Part shown: piece by piece, positions 15,614 to 25,308 of the stretch
Numbering within the stretch: the stretch's first letter is position 1
Layout: every line of letters starts with the position of its first letter
Assembly (NCBI GenBank): GCA_963790435.1
Contig: CAWBOI010000006.1
Span: forward strand, 372,001 to 436,000
From: Ilyomonas sp963790435
GTDB lineage: Bacteria > Bacteroidota > Bacteroidia > Chitinophagales > Chitinophagaceae
Direction of reading: 5' to 3'
Length of the DNA: 64,000 nucleotides
The notes under the pieces: generated by a model
Databases searched by the model: none
Told to the model about the DNA's origin: nothing
What the model saw: only the letters and a program-made list of their open reading frames with translations
Position numbers and translations under genes: made by a program

Positions 15614-18261
15614 ATGGCAAAAGCAGGTTCGGAAACACCATTGATGCAGCAACATCTGGCTATCAAACAAAAGTATCCCGATGCTATTTTGTTGTTTCGC
15701 GTGGGCGATTTTTATGAAACGTTTGGTGAAGATGCCATCAAAGCTTCGCAGGTGTTGGGCATTACACTTACCAAGCGCAACAACAGTGCGCCATCGTCGA
15801 GCGAACTGGCTGGTTTTCCGCATCATGCACTCGATACGTATTTGCATAAATTAGTAAAAGCCGGTTACCGTGTTGCCATCTGCGATCAACTCGAAGATCC
15901 TAAGCTTGCCAAAGGCATTGTAAAGCGTGGCGTAACCGAAATGGTAACGCCCGGAACGGCAACCAACGATAAGCTGCTTGAACACAACAGCAACAACTTT
16001 TTAGCAGCCGTTCATTTTGCGCAAAGCGGTATTGGCATTGCGTTTCTCGATATTTCGACCGGCGAATTTTTTGTTGCCGAAGGCGATGTGGAATATGCTG
16101 ATAAACTGCTGCAAAGCTTAAAACCTGCCGAGGTGATTTTTCAAAGAAATTTACAAAAACATTTTAAAGAAACCTTTGGCGTAAAATGGTACACGTACAC
16201 ACTGGAAAGCTGGATTTGGGAAGAAGGTTTCGCGAGTGAAAATTTATTAAAACATTTTGGAACGCATTCACTGAAAGGCTTTGGTATTGAAGGTTTAAAA
16301 TGGGGCATTGTTGCTGCCGGTGCGGTGCTTCATTATTTGAAAGAAACAGAGCATCCCAACCTGCAACATATCACCGCTGTGCAACGCATTGAGCGTGATG
16401 ATTTTTTATGGATGGATCGCTTTACCATTCGCAATCTTGAAATCATTAATACAACAGAGAATGGCAATAGTTTATTAAAAGTGTTGGACAATACAGCAAG
16501 CCCGATGGGTGCGCGACTGCTGCGAAGATGGATTGTTATGCCACTGAAAGACATCGCAAAAATAAACGAGCGGTTAGGGGCAGTTGAATATTTTATAAAA
16601 GAAACTGATACAAAAAAGCAACTGCAATCACTCATCAAACAATGCGGTGATATTGAACGCCTGGCAAGCAAAATTCCCACGCACAAAATCAATCCGCGCG
16701 AAGTGTTGCATCTTGCCAAAGGCTTGCAGCATACGGCGAGTATCAAACAAATTTGTGCATCATCCACCAACGATTATATCAAACGCTTGGGCGATGCGTT
16801 GAACAACTGTTTTTATTTGGTTGAAAAAATCATTCACGATATAATGCCCGATGCGCCCGTTTCATCATCACAAAGGAAACGTGATTAACAAAGGTGTGAA
16901 TGAAGAACTGGACAGGCTTCGCAACATTGCAACCAAGGGAAAAGATTATCTCATCAACATACAGCAGCGCGAAGCGGAAGCAACGGGCATTTCAACGCTC
17001 AAAATCAGCTACAATAATGTGTTTGGCTATTATCTGGAAGTAACCAATTCGCATAAGAACAAAGTGCCACTGGAATGGATACGAAAACAAACTCTCACCA
17101 CTGCTGAACGATATATAACGCCCGAATTAAAAGAGTACGAAGAAAGCATTACCGGCGCGGAAGAAAAAATGTTAGCAATAGAAGCTGAGTTATACAACAA
17201 GCTGTTGTTGGAAATGCAGGATTATATTGCCTCTTTACAAGTGAATGGAAGCGTTCTGGCGACGCTCGATTGCTTGTTGTGTTTTGCAGGTAATGCAATT
17301 CAGTTCAATTATAAAAAGCCGCATGTACACAACGGTTTGCAGTTGGAACTGAAAGAAAGCCGCCATCCGGTAATTGAACGCAATTTGCCAACCGGAGAAC
17401 AGTATGTTGCCAACGATATAACACTCGACCCGAATAACGAGCAAATCATCATTCTCACAGGTCCAAACATGAGTGGAAAAAGTGCCCTGTTGCGGCAGGC
17501 AGCACTCATTACATTGATGGCTCATCTCGGAAGTTTTGTGCCTGCTAGTCGAAGCAAATATTCCGTTAACCGACAAGATATTTACACGTGTTGGCGCAAG
17601 CGATAATGTAAGCGGCGGCGAAAGCACATTTATGGTGGAGATGAACGAAACGGCAAGCATCATCAACAACATTTCACAACGCAGTTTGTTGTTATTGGAT
17701 GAAATTGGCAGAGGCACTTCTACTTATGATGGCATATCTATCGCATGGAGCATTGCTGAATATTTGCACAATTCACCAATGGCGCCCAAAACATTATTTG
17801 CCACGCATTATCATGAATTGAATGAATTGGAAAACAAGTTGCCGCGTGTAAAAAATTATCACATCACCAACAAAGAAATTAACAACCGTGTTATCTTTTT
17901 GCGCAAGCTGGCGCCCGGTGGCAGCACGCATAGTTTTGGTATTCATGTGGCTAAAATGGCTGGAATGCCTCCGGAGTTGATCAACCGTGCGAATGAAATT
18001 CTGCAACAGTTGGAAAGCAGGGAAGAAGAGTCCGAAAAGTCGGAAAGCCGGGAAGACCGGAAGACCGAAAGATTTGAAGTAAGTAAGCTGGAAAATAATA
18101 TGAAAAAACTTTCATCGCAGCGAATGCAGCTTTCCATTTTTGATGCGCATAGTGAAACATTCAACGAAATCAGGAACCTGCTGCAAGCCATAGACATTAA
18201 CCGTTTAACGCCGGTGGAAGCCTTGCTGAAGCTCAATGAAATCAAGGGTTTGCTGAAGTAA
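15614..18261 (+). pseudogene. mutS: DNA mismatch repair protein MutS, interrupted by two +1 frameshifts
   Basis: Three consecutive frames together encode a full-length MutS of about 881 residues (2648 bp minus two extra bases divides exactly by three). Frame 1 (from ATG 15614) holds the mismatch-binding domain with GDFYETFG (the Phe-x-Glu wedge) and the connector and core. It breaks at about 16859-16862, where one T in CCCGTTTCATC is surplus. Frame 2 holds the clamp and Walker A (GPNMSGKSALLRQ) and breaks at about 17549, where GCTAGTCGAAGC should read GCTAGCGAAGC. Frame 3 holds VSGGESTFMVEM, Walker B (LLLDEIGRGTSTYDG) and the FATHYHEL His-loop. If real, the product ends at about 425 residues without an ATPase and the strain would be a mutator; if not, these are sequencing errors. 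Confidence 0.9.
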
Positions 18262-18397
18262 GACGGTTTGGTTTTGTCCCTTTTTTAAGTGGTGTAAAAC
18301 AATGAAATATGAGTAAAAACAAAGAAGTAAAACTGCTATAGCTTTACTTCTTTGAATAATAACCAAGTTTATTTATTGCGAATAATCAACAAACTGC

Positions 18398-19387
18398 TTA
18401 CTGTTTGTTTTTGTTCTTCTTTTTAAAATATCCGCGCAACAAAAAATTATGCTGCGCCGCTTTTAAGTCTTCATTCAAATTGAAGCTGCTCGTTTCTAAA
18501 TTGAATATCGTTTGCTTTAACGAAGCGGCGGTTTGTTTGTCCTTTAAAAGCATGCCGGGTGCTGTTGAAGTATCGTTCAAATTATCGGTGGCATGTTTTA
18601 AATTATCCGTTGCTTGCCCCGCAGTAATTGCTACATCGCGAAGTTGAGTAACCGTTCCTTTTAATACGGTGAACATGGTGGTATCGGTTGTCAGTTGGTC
18701 TGCCAATGAACCTTTGGTGTTGAGTTTTGCAGTAAATTCATTCAGGTTGTCAATTACGGCTTTGCTGCGTTGCGTAACTGATTGTAGATTGCTCATCGCT
18801 GATTGCAAACTGCCGAGTGAAGCATTGATTTTTCGGGAAGTTGATTGATCGTTAATTAAGGAAGCAAGCAAGCCATTACCACTATCAATGTTATGACTGA
18901 TGCGGGCAAACGAACCTGTGATTGTCAACAGGTTTTTATTGTTGGCTTGCAAGGTGGTAAGCATTTCATCCGTGCTGATGACTTTTTGCATAGTTAGATA
19001 ATCACCGTCTTTCACGATGGGTGCAGCTCCGGTTCCGCCGGTGATCACTACTATTTTATTGCCAATCAAACCATCGGAACCGATTTTAGCGAGCGCATCT
19101 TTGTGAATGTTTTTTTCGAGCGATTGTTGCAGCGTCATTGTTACCAACACTCTTGAATTGGATAGGAAAGTTATCTTTTTTACCGTACCAATTTTTACAC
19201 CCGACAGCCATACATTATTGCCCGGCACCAAACCGTTTACATCGTCAAACACGGCGTTTACAGTAAAGCCTTTTACAAACGTTTTCTTTTGTCCGCCCAA
19301 AGTAAATACGGCTAAAACCAATATGGCGATGCCGATGATAATAAATAATCCTACAATAACAGGTCGGGTATTTTTTGTTGCTTTCAT
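18398..19387 (-). CDS. MlaD-like MCE-domain lipid-binding protein
   Basis: 329 residues: a short cytoplasmic N-terminus, one membrane anchor (PVIVGLFIIIGIAILVLAVF, about 9-28), then an MCE domain (about 38-115, with NAVFDDVNGLVPGNNVWLSG and IGSDGLIGNKIVVI), and a long C-terminal helical/coiled stretch. MCE proteins form hexameric rings or tubes that pass phospholipids across the periplasm. It is the third gene of an operon with a matching permease and ATPase (mlaE-mlaF-mlaD order). A Lys/Asn-rich tail (KKKNKNKQ) ends the protein. The direction of lipid movement cannot be inferred. Confidence 0.9.
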   Translation of the reverse strand: MKATKNTRPVIVGLFIIIGIAILVLAVFTLGGQKKTFVKGFTVNAVFDDVNGLVPGNNVWLSGVKIGTVKKITFLSNSRVLVTMTLQQSLEKNIHKDALAKIGSDGLIGNKIVVITGGTGAAPIVKDGDYLTMQKVISTDEMLTTLQANNKNLLTITGSFARISHNIDSGNGLLASLINDQSTSRKINASLGSLQSAMSNLQSVTQRSKAVIDNLNEFTAKLNTKGSLADQLTTDTTMFTVLKGTVTQLRDVAITAGQATDNLKHATDNLNDTSTAPGMLLKDKQTAASLKQTIFNLETSSFNLNEDLKAAQHNFLLRGYFKKKNKNKQ

Positions 19388-19419
19388 ATTCGTTGTATTC
19401 TATTTTGAAAACATGGTTT

Positions 19420-20235
19420 TCAATCGCTTCCTGTTTGTTTTTGCCCTTTTTCTTCCTGCTTAAAATCAGCTTCATCTTTAGTGAAGTTGTAATTATAAAA
19501 GTTTTGGATTCGCTCGTCGGGGTTGGCAAACACTTCTTCAAAGGTGCCGTGCGCCAAAAACTTTCCATCTAACAACATGGAAACACGGTTTCCTACTGTA
19601 CGGGCACAGGTAAGATCGTGTGTGATGATGATGGCGCTTGTGTTGTATCGCTCCTGAACTTCATTAATAAGATGATTGATCTCGATGCATGTAATCGGGT
19701 CAAGCCCTGCTGTGGGTTCGTCGTACATCATAATATCAGGCTTTAAAATGAGCGTTCGTGCAATGCCAATTCGTTTGCGCTGACCACCAGATAATTCAGA
19801 AGGCATTTGATTGATGGCTTGCGATAGTCCGACGCCATCCAGCACTTCTTCAACGGCCTCTGTTATTTCGGCACGCGTTAATTTTCGCTTGTTTCTTACC
19901 AATGGAAATTCTAAGTTTTCGCGTACCGACATGCTATCGTACAAGGCGCTGTTCTGAAACGAAAAACCAATGCGCAGGCGCATAGCGTCCCATTGTTTTT
20001 GCGTAAAGTTTGCTACTTCTTCGTCTAACACTTTTACAGTGCCGCTATCGGCTTTTAGCAAGCCTGAAATAATTTTTATTAGTACTGATTTACCCGTTCC
20101 TGAACGTCCTAATATTACTACATTTTCGCCCTGATACACATCCAAATCAACACCGTTCAACACATGAAGCTGCCCAAACGATTTGTGCAAATCGCGGATG
20201 TAAATCACCGCATTGTTTTTATCAATAGAAGCCAT
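19420..20235 (-). CDS. ABC transporter ATPase, MlaF-like
   Basis: 271 residues with Walker A (GRSGTGKSVLIK), Q loop (FSFQNSALYDSMSV, typical of Mla/Ttg2 ATPases), signature (LSGGQRKRIGIART), Walker B (IMMYDEPTAGLDP) and the His switch (IIITHD). It powers the permease encoded just upstream at 20323-21138 and, with the MCE protein just downstream, forms a lipid-transport system of the inner membrane. The tail after NYNFTKDE is charged and likely disordered. The 88-bp gap to the permease gene contains an AGCT-type repeat, but the operon is probably continuous. Confidence 0.93.
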   Translation of the reverse strand: MASIDKNNAVIYIRDLHKSFGQLHVLNGVDLDVYQGENVVILGRSGTGKSVLIKIISGLLKADSGTVKVLDEEVANFTQKQWDAMRLRIGFSFQNSALYDSMSVRENLEFPLVRNKRKLTRAEITEAVEEVLDGVGLSQAINQMPSELSGGQRKRIGIARTLILKPDIMMYDEPTAGLDPITCIEINHLINEVQERYNTSAIIITHDLTCARTVGNRVSMLLDGKFLAHGTFEEVFANPDERIQNFYNYNFTKDEADFKQEEKGQKQTGSD

Positions 20236-20322
20236 AATTGTAAGCTACAAGCTATTAGCAGCAAGCTGCAAGTGTTTAAAGTTTTTTACTGTCATCATCA
20301 TCTATTTACTGTCATCTATCTT

Positions 20323-21138
20323 CTATCGTATCGCATTTACAAACTGCACCACAATCATCTCTTCCACAAAAATTAAAAACATAGATATGACCACCGCCGC
20401 ATTTGCCGATTTGCCAACTCCCTGCGTTCCATTACTTGCATTAAAGCCCTGATAGCAACCTGTAACGCCGATGGTAAAACCATATAGTAACGATTTAAAA
20501 ACGGAAGAAAAAATATCCAAAAAAGAAATGGTGCTGAACGCATTTTCAAAGAAGGCGGTCATGCTGGTTTGCTCGTTGGCATATACATTTATAAACGAAC
20601 CCATCATACCAACAAAACCGGAATACATCATTAACATCGGCAGCATAAAAGTAGTTGCCAATACGCGTGTTACCACCAAAAATTTAAACGGATTGGTGGC
20701 AGAAACTTCCATCGCATCAATCTGTTCGGTTACTTTCATCGAACCGAGTTCTGCACCGATGTTTGAGCCTACTTTGCCTGCTGCAATCAATGCTGTAACC
20801 AAGGGTGCCAATGCGCGGATGATGGCAATAGAAACCAACGAAGGCAGCCACGAACTGGCGCCAAAAGTAGAAAGCGAAGGGCGCGATTGTTTGGTGAAAA
20901 CTATACCTGTGATAAAACCTGTAAGCGTGATTAACCCTAAGGAACGATAGCCCACTTCAAAGCATTGCCGGACGATTTCTCTGCCTTCGTAAGGTGGTGT
21001 AACGCTTTCTTTAAAAAAGCGTCCGATGAACTGAAAGACATTAAAAACCGACTGGAAAAATTCATCTGCCTTTCTTGAAATGACGTACTTTTTTTTAGGC
21101 AGCGATTCTACCTCTTCGCTCTGTGTATTCATATTCAA
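20323..21138 (-). CDS. ABC transporter permease, MlaE family
   Basis: 271 residues with five or six membrane helices and the MlaE family core: GFITGIVFTKQSRPSL, then RALAPLVTALIAAGKVGSNI, the coupling segment GAELGSMKVTEQIDAMEV, and a C-terminal CYQGFNASNGTQGVGKSANAA. It forms the membrane channel of the Mla-type phospholipid system and is first in the operon mlaE-mlaF-mlaD, which reads leftward. A divergent gene starts 173 bp away, so promoters for both lie in 21139-21310. Confidence 0.93.
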   Translation of the reverse strand: MNMNTQSEEVESLPKKKYVISRKADEFFQSVFNVFQFIGRFFKESVTPPYEGREIVRQCFEVGYRSLGLITLTGFITGIVFTKQSRPSLSTFGASSWLPSLVSIAIIRALAPLVTALIAAGKVGSNIGAELGSMKVTEQIDAMEVSATNPFKFLVVTRVLATTFMLPMLMMYSGFVGMMGSFINVYANEQTSMTAFFENAFSTISFLDIFSSVFKSLLYGFTIGVTGCYQGFNASNGTQGVGKSANAAVVISMFLIFVEEMIVVQFVNAIR

Positions 21139-21310
21139 TTGCTGGTTACAGCCGTTAATGGCAGAATACCAGAACTAATTTAATGCCATGTTCTTAGCGT
21201 GGTTGTCAGGTTTGTTTTTACCGGAAAAAGGAAGAAAGAAAATTTGCTCTTAATTTCCATTTTATTTATAAGCAATAACTTTTACTTTTAGTGCGAAACA
21301 AAAACAAACG

Positions 21311-22447
21311 ATGTCAATATCCACATTGCAACAACCAAGGCACAGATTGGTTTCACTCGATTTTTTTCGCGGCTTAACCGTTGCCAGCATGATACTGGTA
21401 AACAACCCGGGCGATTGGGCGCATGTGTATCCGCCGCTTGAACATTCGAAATGGAACGGCTGCACGCCAACCGATTTAATTTTTCCGTCGTTTTTATTTA
21501 TGGTTGGCGCTTCCATTGCTTATGCCATTGGCGGTAAAAAAGAAAGCAACATGCCCCAGGGAAGAATACTTTGGGCAGCACTAAAACGCTCACTCACCTT
21601 GTATTTGATATTTGCTTTGCTGGTGCTGGTGCCACGTTTTGATTTTGCACATTTTCGCATTTTAGGTGTGTTGCCACGAATTGCTATTGTATTTTTTATT
21701 ACAGTCGTTTTGTTTCTGAAAACATCTTATAGAGCACAGTGGTGGATTTTATTTTCGATATTAATCGTGTACTATATTCTAATGTGCTTTGTTCCGGTTC
21801 CCGGTGTTGGCTATGCCAATTTAGAACCAGCAACCAATTTGGGTGCATGGCTCGACACTACTATTTTAACCCAAAATCACATGTGGCGCGGCTCAAAGGT
21901 TTACGATCCCGAAGGCTTGCTGAGTACGCTACCTGCCATTGGTACTTGCCTGATGGGAGTGCTTACCGGAACGTACCTGCGCAGTAAAGACAAAACTGGA
22001 AATGATAAAGTAGCGTGCCTGTTTACTATGGGCATTTTTTCGGTGCTGGCGGGTTTAATATGGGATTCTTTTTTTCCTGTTAACAAAGCCTTGTGGACGA
22101 GTTCGTTTGTATTGTATGCAGGCGGCATCGGCATCCTTGCACTTACACTTTCGTATTGGCTGATTGATGTACAGCATCATCGCAAATACATCACACCGTT
22201 TCTTGCATTCGGTGCCAATGCAATCACAGCTTATGTTTCAGCCGATGTCGTTCTTATCCTGCTCGATTTTATTAAAGTGAACTGGAACGGCAAGACCATA
22301 GGAGCGCAGCAGTATTTGTATCAAACGTTTTTCGTTCCTCATTTTTCTCCCGCCAACGCATCGCTCTTTGGCGCACTTACTTTTGTTTTGATTTTATTGA
22401 TACCGATGTGGATTTTATACAAAAAGAAAATCTTTATTAAAGTATAG
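21311..22447 (+). CDS. DUF5009 / HGSNAT-like membrane acyltransferase
   Basis: 378 residues with about ten membrane helices. The N-terminus has the family signature RHRLVSLDFFRGLTVASMIL, followed by NNPGDWAHVYPPLEHSKWNG and CTPTDLIFPSFLFMVGASI, as in heparan-alpha-glucosaminide N-acetyltransferase relatives (COG4299). These enzymes are thought to move an acyl group across the membrane to an extracellular or periplasmic sugar amine. The start at 21311 is preceded by CAAAAACAAACG with no clear Shine-Dalgarno, as is common in Bacteroidota. It is transcribed alone. The acceptor sugar is unknown. Confidence 0.85.
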   Translation: MSISTLQQPRHRLVSLDFFRGLTVASMILVNNPGDWAHVYPPLEHSKWNGCTPTDLIFPSFLFMVGASIAYAIGGKKESNMPQGRILWAALKRSLTLYLIFALLVLVPRFDFAHFRILGVLPRIAIVFFITVVLFLKTSYRAQWWILFSILIVYYILMCFVPVPGVGYANLEPATNLGAWLDTTILTQNHMWRGSKVYDPEGLLSTLPAIGTCLMGVLTGTYLRSKDKTGNDKVACLFTMGIFSVLAGLIWDSFFPVNKALWTSSFVLYAGGIGILALTLSYWLIDVQHHRKYITPFLAFGANAITAYVSADVVLILLDFIKVNWNGKTIGAQQYLYQTFFVPHFSPANASLFGALTFVLILLIPMWILYKKKIFIKV

Positions 22448-22451
22448 AGAA

Positions 22452-22570
22452 AGCTACGAGCGATGAGCTTCGAGCTGCGAGCAATAAGCCTCAAGCTACA
22501 CAAGCTGCAAGTAAAAATCAAAAAGAAGGATTGTACTAAACTCACTGCTCGAGGCTCATAGCTCGTAGCT
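22452..22570. repeat. AGCT-rich inverted repeat
   Basis: AGCTACGAGCGATGAGC (22452-22468) pairs with GCTCATAGCTCGTAGCT (22554-22570), one mismatch, and the DNA between and around is made of AGCT/GAGC words. Similar wording occurs at 20236-20275, 49145-49230 and 58505-58535, always between genes. It may act as a weak terminator of the acyltransferase gene. Confidence 0.65.
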
Positions 22571-22637
22571 CACAGCTTACTGCTCGCTGTTCTCATGGCA
22601 TATCGTTTGTAAACCTAATACACAAATCATTCATTGT

Positions 22638-22823
22638 ATGGAAAAAAGAGTTTTTGGTATTATCCTAACTTTACTCGGCATCGGCGGATTGATTTTCGCA
22701 GCCGTTTCTATCACGCAAAAAAGTTCTTCAGTGACCTATATTGCGGTTTATGGCATTTTGGGTTTGATATTTTTCTTAACCGGAATTGGCTTGATTCGCA
22801 ATACAAACGATAAAGCAAGTTAG
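22638..22823 (+). CDS. Small two-helix membrane protein
   Basis: 61 residues: MEKRVFGIILTLLGIGGLIF, a short polar turn (TQKSSSVTY), then a second helix (YGILGLIFFLTGIGLI) and a charged tail. Both helices are Gly-rich. Proteins of this size and layout are frequent in Bacteroidota and are usually annotated as hypothetical. It is monocistronic, ending before a convergent molybdate operon; a copy of TTTGTTTTTGC lies just after its stop (22837). Confidence 0.75.
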   Translation: MEKRVFGIILTLLGIGGLIFAAVSITQKSSSVTYIAVYGILGLIFFLTGIGLIRNTNDKAS

Positions 22824-22921
22824 CCAACTGGCGACGTTTGTTTTTGCCTTAAAAATCGCCTTTTGGTTTTACGCTTTTTTTCTTCTATTTTTTCAACATA
22901 CAGCTTTAGCCACCTCAATGG

Positions 22922-23809
22922 CTAAAGCTTTTTATAATTTATGATTGAAGGTTGGATGGCAATATCATTCGCATGAATTATAATTTCGTCGCCAGCTTTT
23001 ATATTTCGGGTTTCATCACTGTTGATAGATAGAACCTGAATTTGATTTCCAACTTTTACTTCGATTAAAGCATGACTGCCATTGGATTTGACAGAAATTA
23101 CATACGCCATGAGTTGCAATTTGTTTTGAGAAGAAAGAGAAAAAAACAAGTGCTGTGGTGTTCCTTCAAATATCACTTTGCCTTCCTGTAGTTGAATCAA
23201 ATGATGCGATAATGCACACACTTCTTCTTTGTTGTGGCTAACCAAAACAGCGGTAAACCCCAACTCATTTTGCAACTGTTTCAAAGCCTCATGCAATTGA
23301 TACCGAAGCTCTGTATCCAATGCCGAAAGAGGCTCATCAAGCAACAACATCTTTGGCTTGCGAACCAAAGCTCTTATGAGTGCTACACGCTGTTGCTGTC
23401 CGCCCGATAAACGGGATGGCTTAACATGAAGAAACGCCCGCATAGAAGCGGTTTCCACAAGATGATAAATAAATGCATCATCCTCTTTTGGTTTTGCCGC
23501 ATATTGCAGGTTTTGCAGCACCGTCATATTGGGAAATAATGCATAATCCTGAAACACAAAGCCAATGCTTCGTTGTTGGGGCGGTACATTCTTTCTTTGT
23601 TTTGCATCAAACCAAACGGCATCATTAATTTGAATAAAACCGGCATCCGGCTTCAACAAGCCTGCTATCAATTTCAGCAACGTGGTTTTGCCCGCACCAC
23701 TTTCGCCCCATAAGGTTGTGATCTTGTTTTGCGGCAAATGAATGTTTATCTCCAATGCTTTTTTTCCTGATGAAAACTGGAGTTGTTTGCTGAGGTTAAT
23801 GTGTATCAT
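22922..23809 (-). CDS. modC: Molybdate ABC transporter ATPase
   Basis: 295 residues with Walker A (GESGAGKTTLLK), Q loop (FQDYALFPNMTV), signature (LSGGQQQRVALIRAL), Walker B (MLLLDEPLSALD) and an atypical switch (VLVSHNKEE). The C-terminal ~70 residues form a TOBE-like oxyanion-binding domain (VISVKSNGSHALIEVKVG), which identifies it as ModC rather than a generic ATPase. It overlaps modB by 4 bp and is the last gene of the leftward molybdenum operon. Confidence 0.93.
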   Translation of the reverse strand: MIHINLSKQLQFSSGKKALEINIHLPQNKITTLWGESGAGKTTLLKLIAGLLKPDAGFIQINDAVWFDAKQRKNVPPQQRSIGFVFQDYALFPNMTVLQNLQYAAKPKEDDAFIYHLVETASMRAFLHVKPSRLSGGQQQRVALIRALVRKPKMLLLDEPLSALDTELRYQLHEALKQLQNELGFTAVLVSHNKEEVCALSHHLIQLQEGKVIFEGTPQHLFFSLSSQNKLQLMAYVISVKSNGSHALIEVKVGNQIQVLSINSDETRNIKAGDEIIIHANDIAIQPSIINYKKL

Positions 23810-24486
23810 AAAGGTATCACGCTGCGATGCAGCCGCTTGTTAATGGAATAAACCAGCAGCAAAATAAAAAATGAAAGGATGAGCAATGCAGCCGCATAAA
23901 TATGAGCCGTATGATAGTTGAGCGCTTCCACCTCATCGTAAACGGCGATGGATGCGGTGCGTGTTTGTCCGGCTATGTTTCCGCCAATCATCAGCACCAA
24001 TCCAAACTCGCCAATGGTATGTGCAAAAGTGAGTACAATGCCGGTTAATAAGGAAGGTTTGATATTGGGCAATAACACATGTAATAACGTTTGCCGGCGC
24101 GATTTTCCAAGCGTGTAAGAAGCTTGTGAAAGATGCGAAGGCAAAGATTGCAAACCTGCCTGAACGGGTTGTATCATAAACGGGAAACTGTAAATAACCG
24201 ATGCCACAACAAGACCTGAAAATGAAAACAAAAGACGAACATTAAACCACGACTGCAGCCAATGCCCAAACCCATTGGCAGGACTTAAAAAAAGGAGCAA
24301 ATAAAAGCCTAATACCGAAGGCGGCAACACCAATGACAGGCTGAAAACCGCTTCCAGTAAAGGTTTCAGCCGTGATGAAGTAAGGGCCAACCACGCAGCC
24401 AACGGCACCCCAAGAAGGAACAGCACTACCGTTGTTACCGTTGCCAGTTGCAAGGAAAGAAGAAATGGTTGCCAGTCAACGCCCAT
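23806..24486 (-). CDS. modB: Molybdate ABC transporter permease
   Basis: 226 residues with five predicted membrane helices and the binding-protein-dependent permease loop (ASYTLGKSRRQTLLHVLLPN, then GEFGLVLMIGGN), typical of ModB. It forms the channel for molybdate with ModC, whose gene overlaps its 3' end, and receives substrate from ModA, encoded 38 bp upstream. AACAAAAACAAAC lies immediately before the start codon. Confidence 0.93.
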   Translation of the reverse strand: MGVDWQPFLLSLQLATVTTVVLFLLGVPLAAWLALTSSRLKPLLEAVFSLSLVLPPSVLGFYLLLFLSPANGFGHWLQSWFNVRLLFSFSGLVVASVIYSFPFMIQPVQAGLQSLPSHLSQASYTLGKSRRQTLLHVLLPNIKPSLLTGIVLTFAHTIGEFGLVLMIGGNIAGQTRTASIAVYDEVEALNYHTAHIYAAALLILSFFILLLVYSINKRLHRSVIPL

Positions 24487-24524
24487 GTTTGTTTTTGTTA
24501 TAAAAATGAATCTATCTCAATTGT

Positions 24525-25259
24525 TTACCGATAACCATACTTTTTAAAAATGGCTTTTGCGGTTGGCGTAAATAAAAACTTATACCATTGTTGCGCCGCT
24601 TTTAAATGTGGAGATGATTTGATAACTACCACGCCTTGTGCAATGGGTTGGTACAATTTCTCATCTACTTCTTTCCAAACACCTATGTTGGCAAAAGCCG
24701 AATCGAGCACCACGGACTTTGCTGTGAAAGCCACATCCACTGCACCACTTAACAAATATTGATTCACTACCGAAATGCTTTCGCCGTACACTATTTTCGG
24801 TTGCATGGTTTGCAACACATTTTGTTTTGTCAACGCTTCTAAAGCTGCTTCACCGTACGGAGCAAGTTTTGGATTGGCAATGGCTATTTTTTGTACATCA
24901 TTGTTCAAAACAACCTTTACACCCTTTGATAAATTACGCTTGTGCAAGCTCCACATTACCAGCGTTCCGTAAGCAAACACAGCAGCTTTATCCCTCACAA
25001 ATCCTTTGCTGTACAGCTCTTGCGGATATTTCATATCAGCCGACATAAATACATCAAACGGTGCGCCCTGCTCAATCTGCGCAGTGAGTTTCCCAGACGA
25101 GCTTACAGTTACATCAACATCAATTTGGGTTTGTTTTACAAAGGCTTCTTTTAGTCTGACAACTACAAATTGAGCGTTGGCGGCTACCGCAATTCTAAGC
25201 TGTTGTGCATTTGAAAAAACGCATAAAAACAAAAAGGAAATAAGCAGACGATACTTCAT
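24525..25259 (-). CDS. modA: Molybdate-binding periplasmic protein
   Basis: ATG 25259 gives MKYRLLISFLFLCVFSNAQQ, a signal peptide; the upstream 22 codons overlap other sequence and are unlikely to be used. The mature protein shows ModA features: LRIAVAANAQF, then VTVSSSGKLTAQIEQGAPFD with the oxyanion-binding Ser residues, FMSADMKYP and DVAFTAKSVV. It captures molybdate or tungstate outside the inner membrane for ModBC. About 244 residues, normal for the family. Confidence 0.92.
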   Translation of the reverse strand: MKYRLLISFLFLCVFSNAQQLRIAVAANAQFVVVRLKEAFVKQTQIDVDVTVSSSGKLTAQIEQGAPFDVFMSADMKYPQELYSKGFVRDKAAVFAYGTLVMWSLHKRNLSKGVKVVLNNDVQKIAIANPKLAPYGEAALEALTKQNVLQTMQPKIVYGESISVVNQYLLSGAVDVAFTAKSVVLDSAFANIGVWKEVDEKLYQPIAQGVVVIKSSPHLKAAQQWYKFLFTPTAKAIFKKYGYR

Positions 25260-25308
25260 TACAATAACATTTTTACTGCGAAAACAAAAATGCAATTTAT
25301 AATTATTA

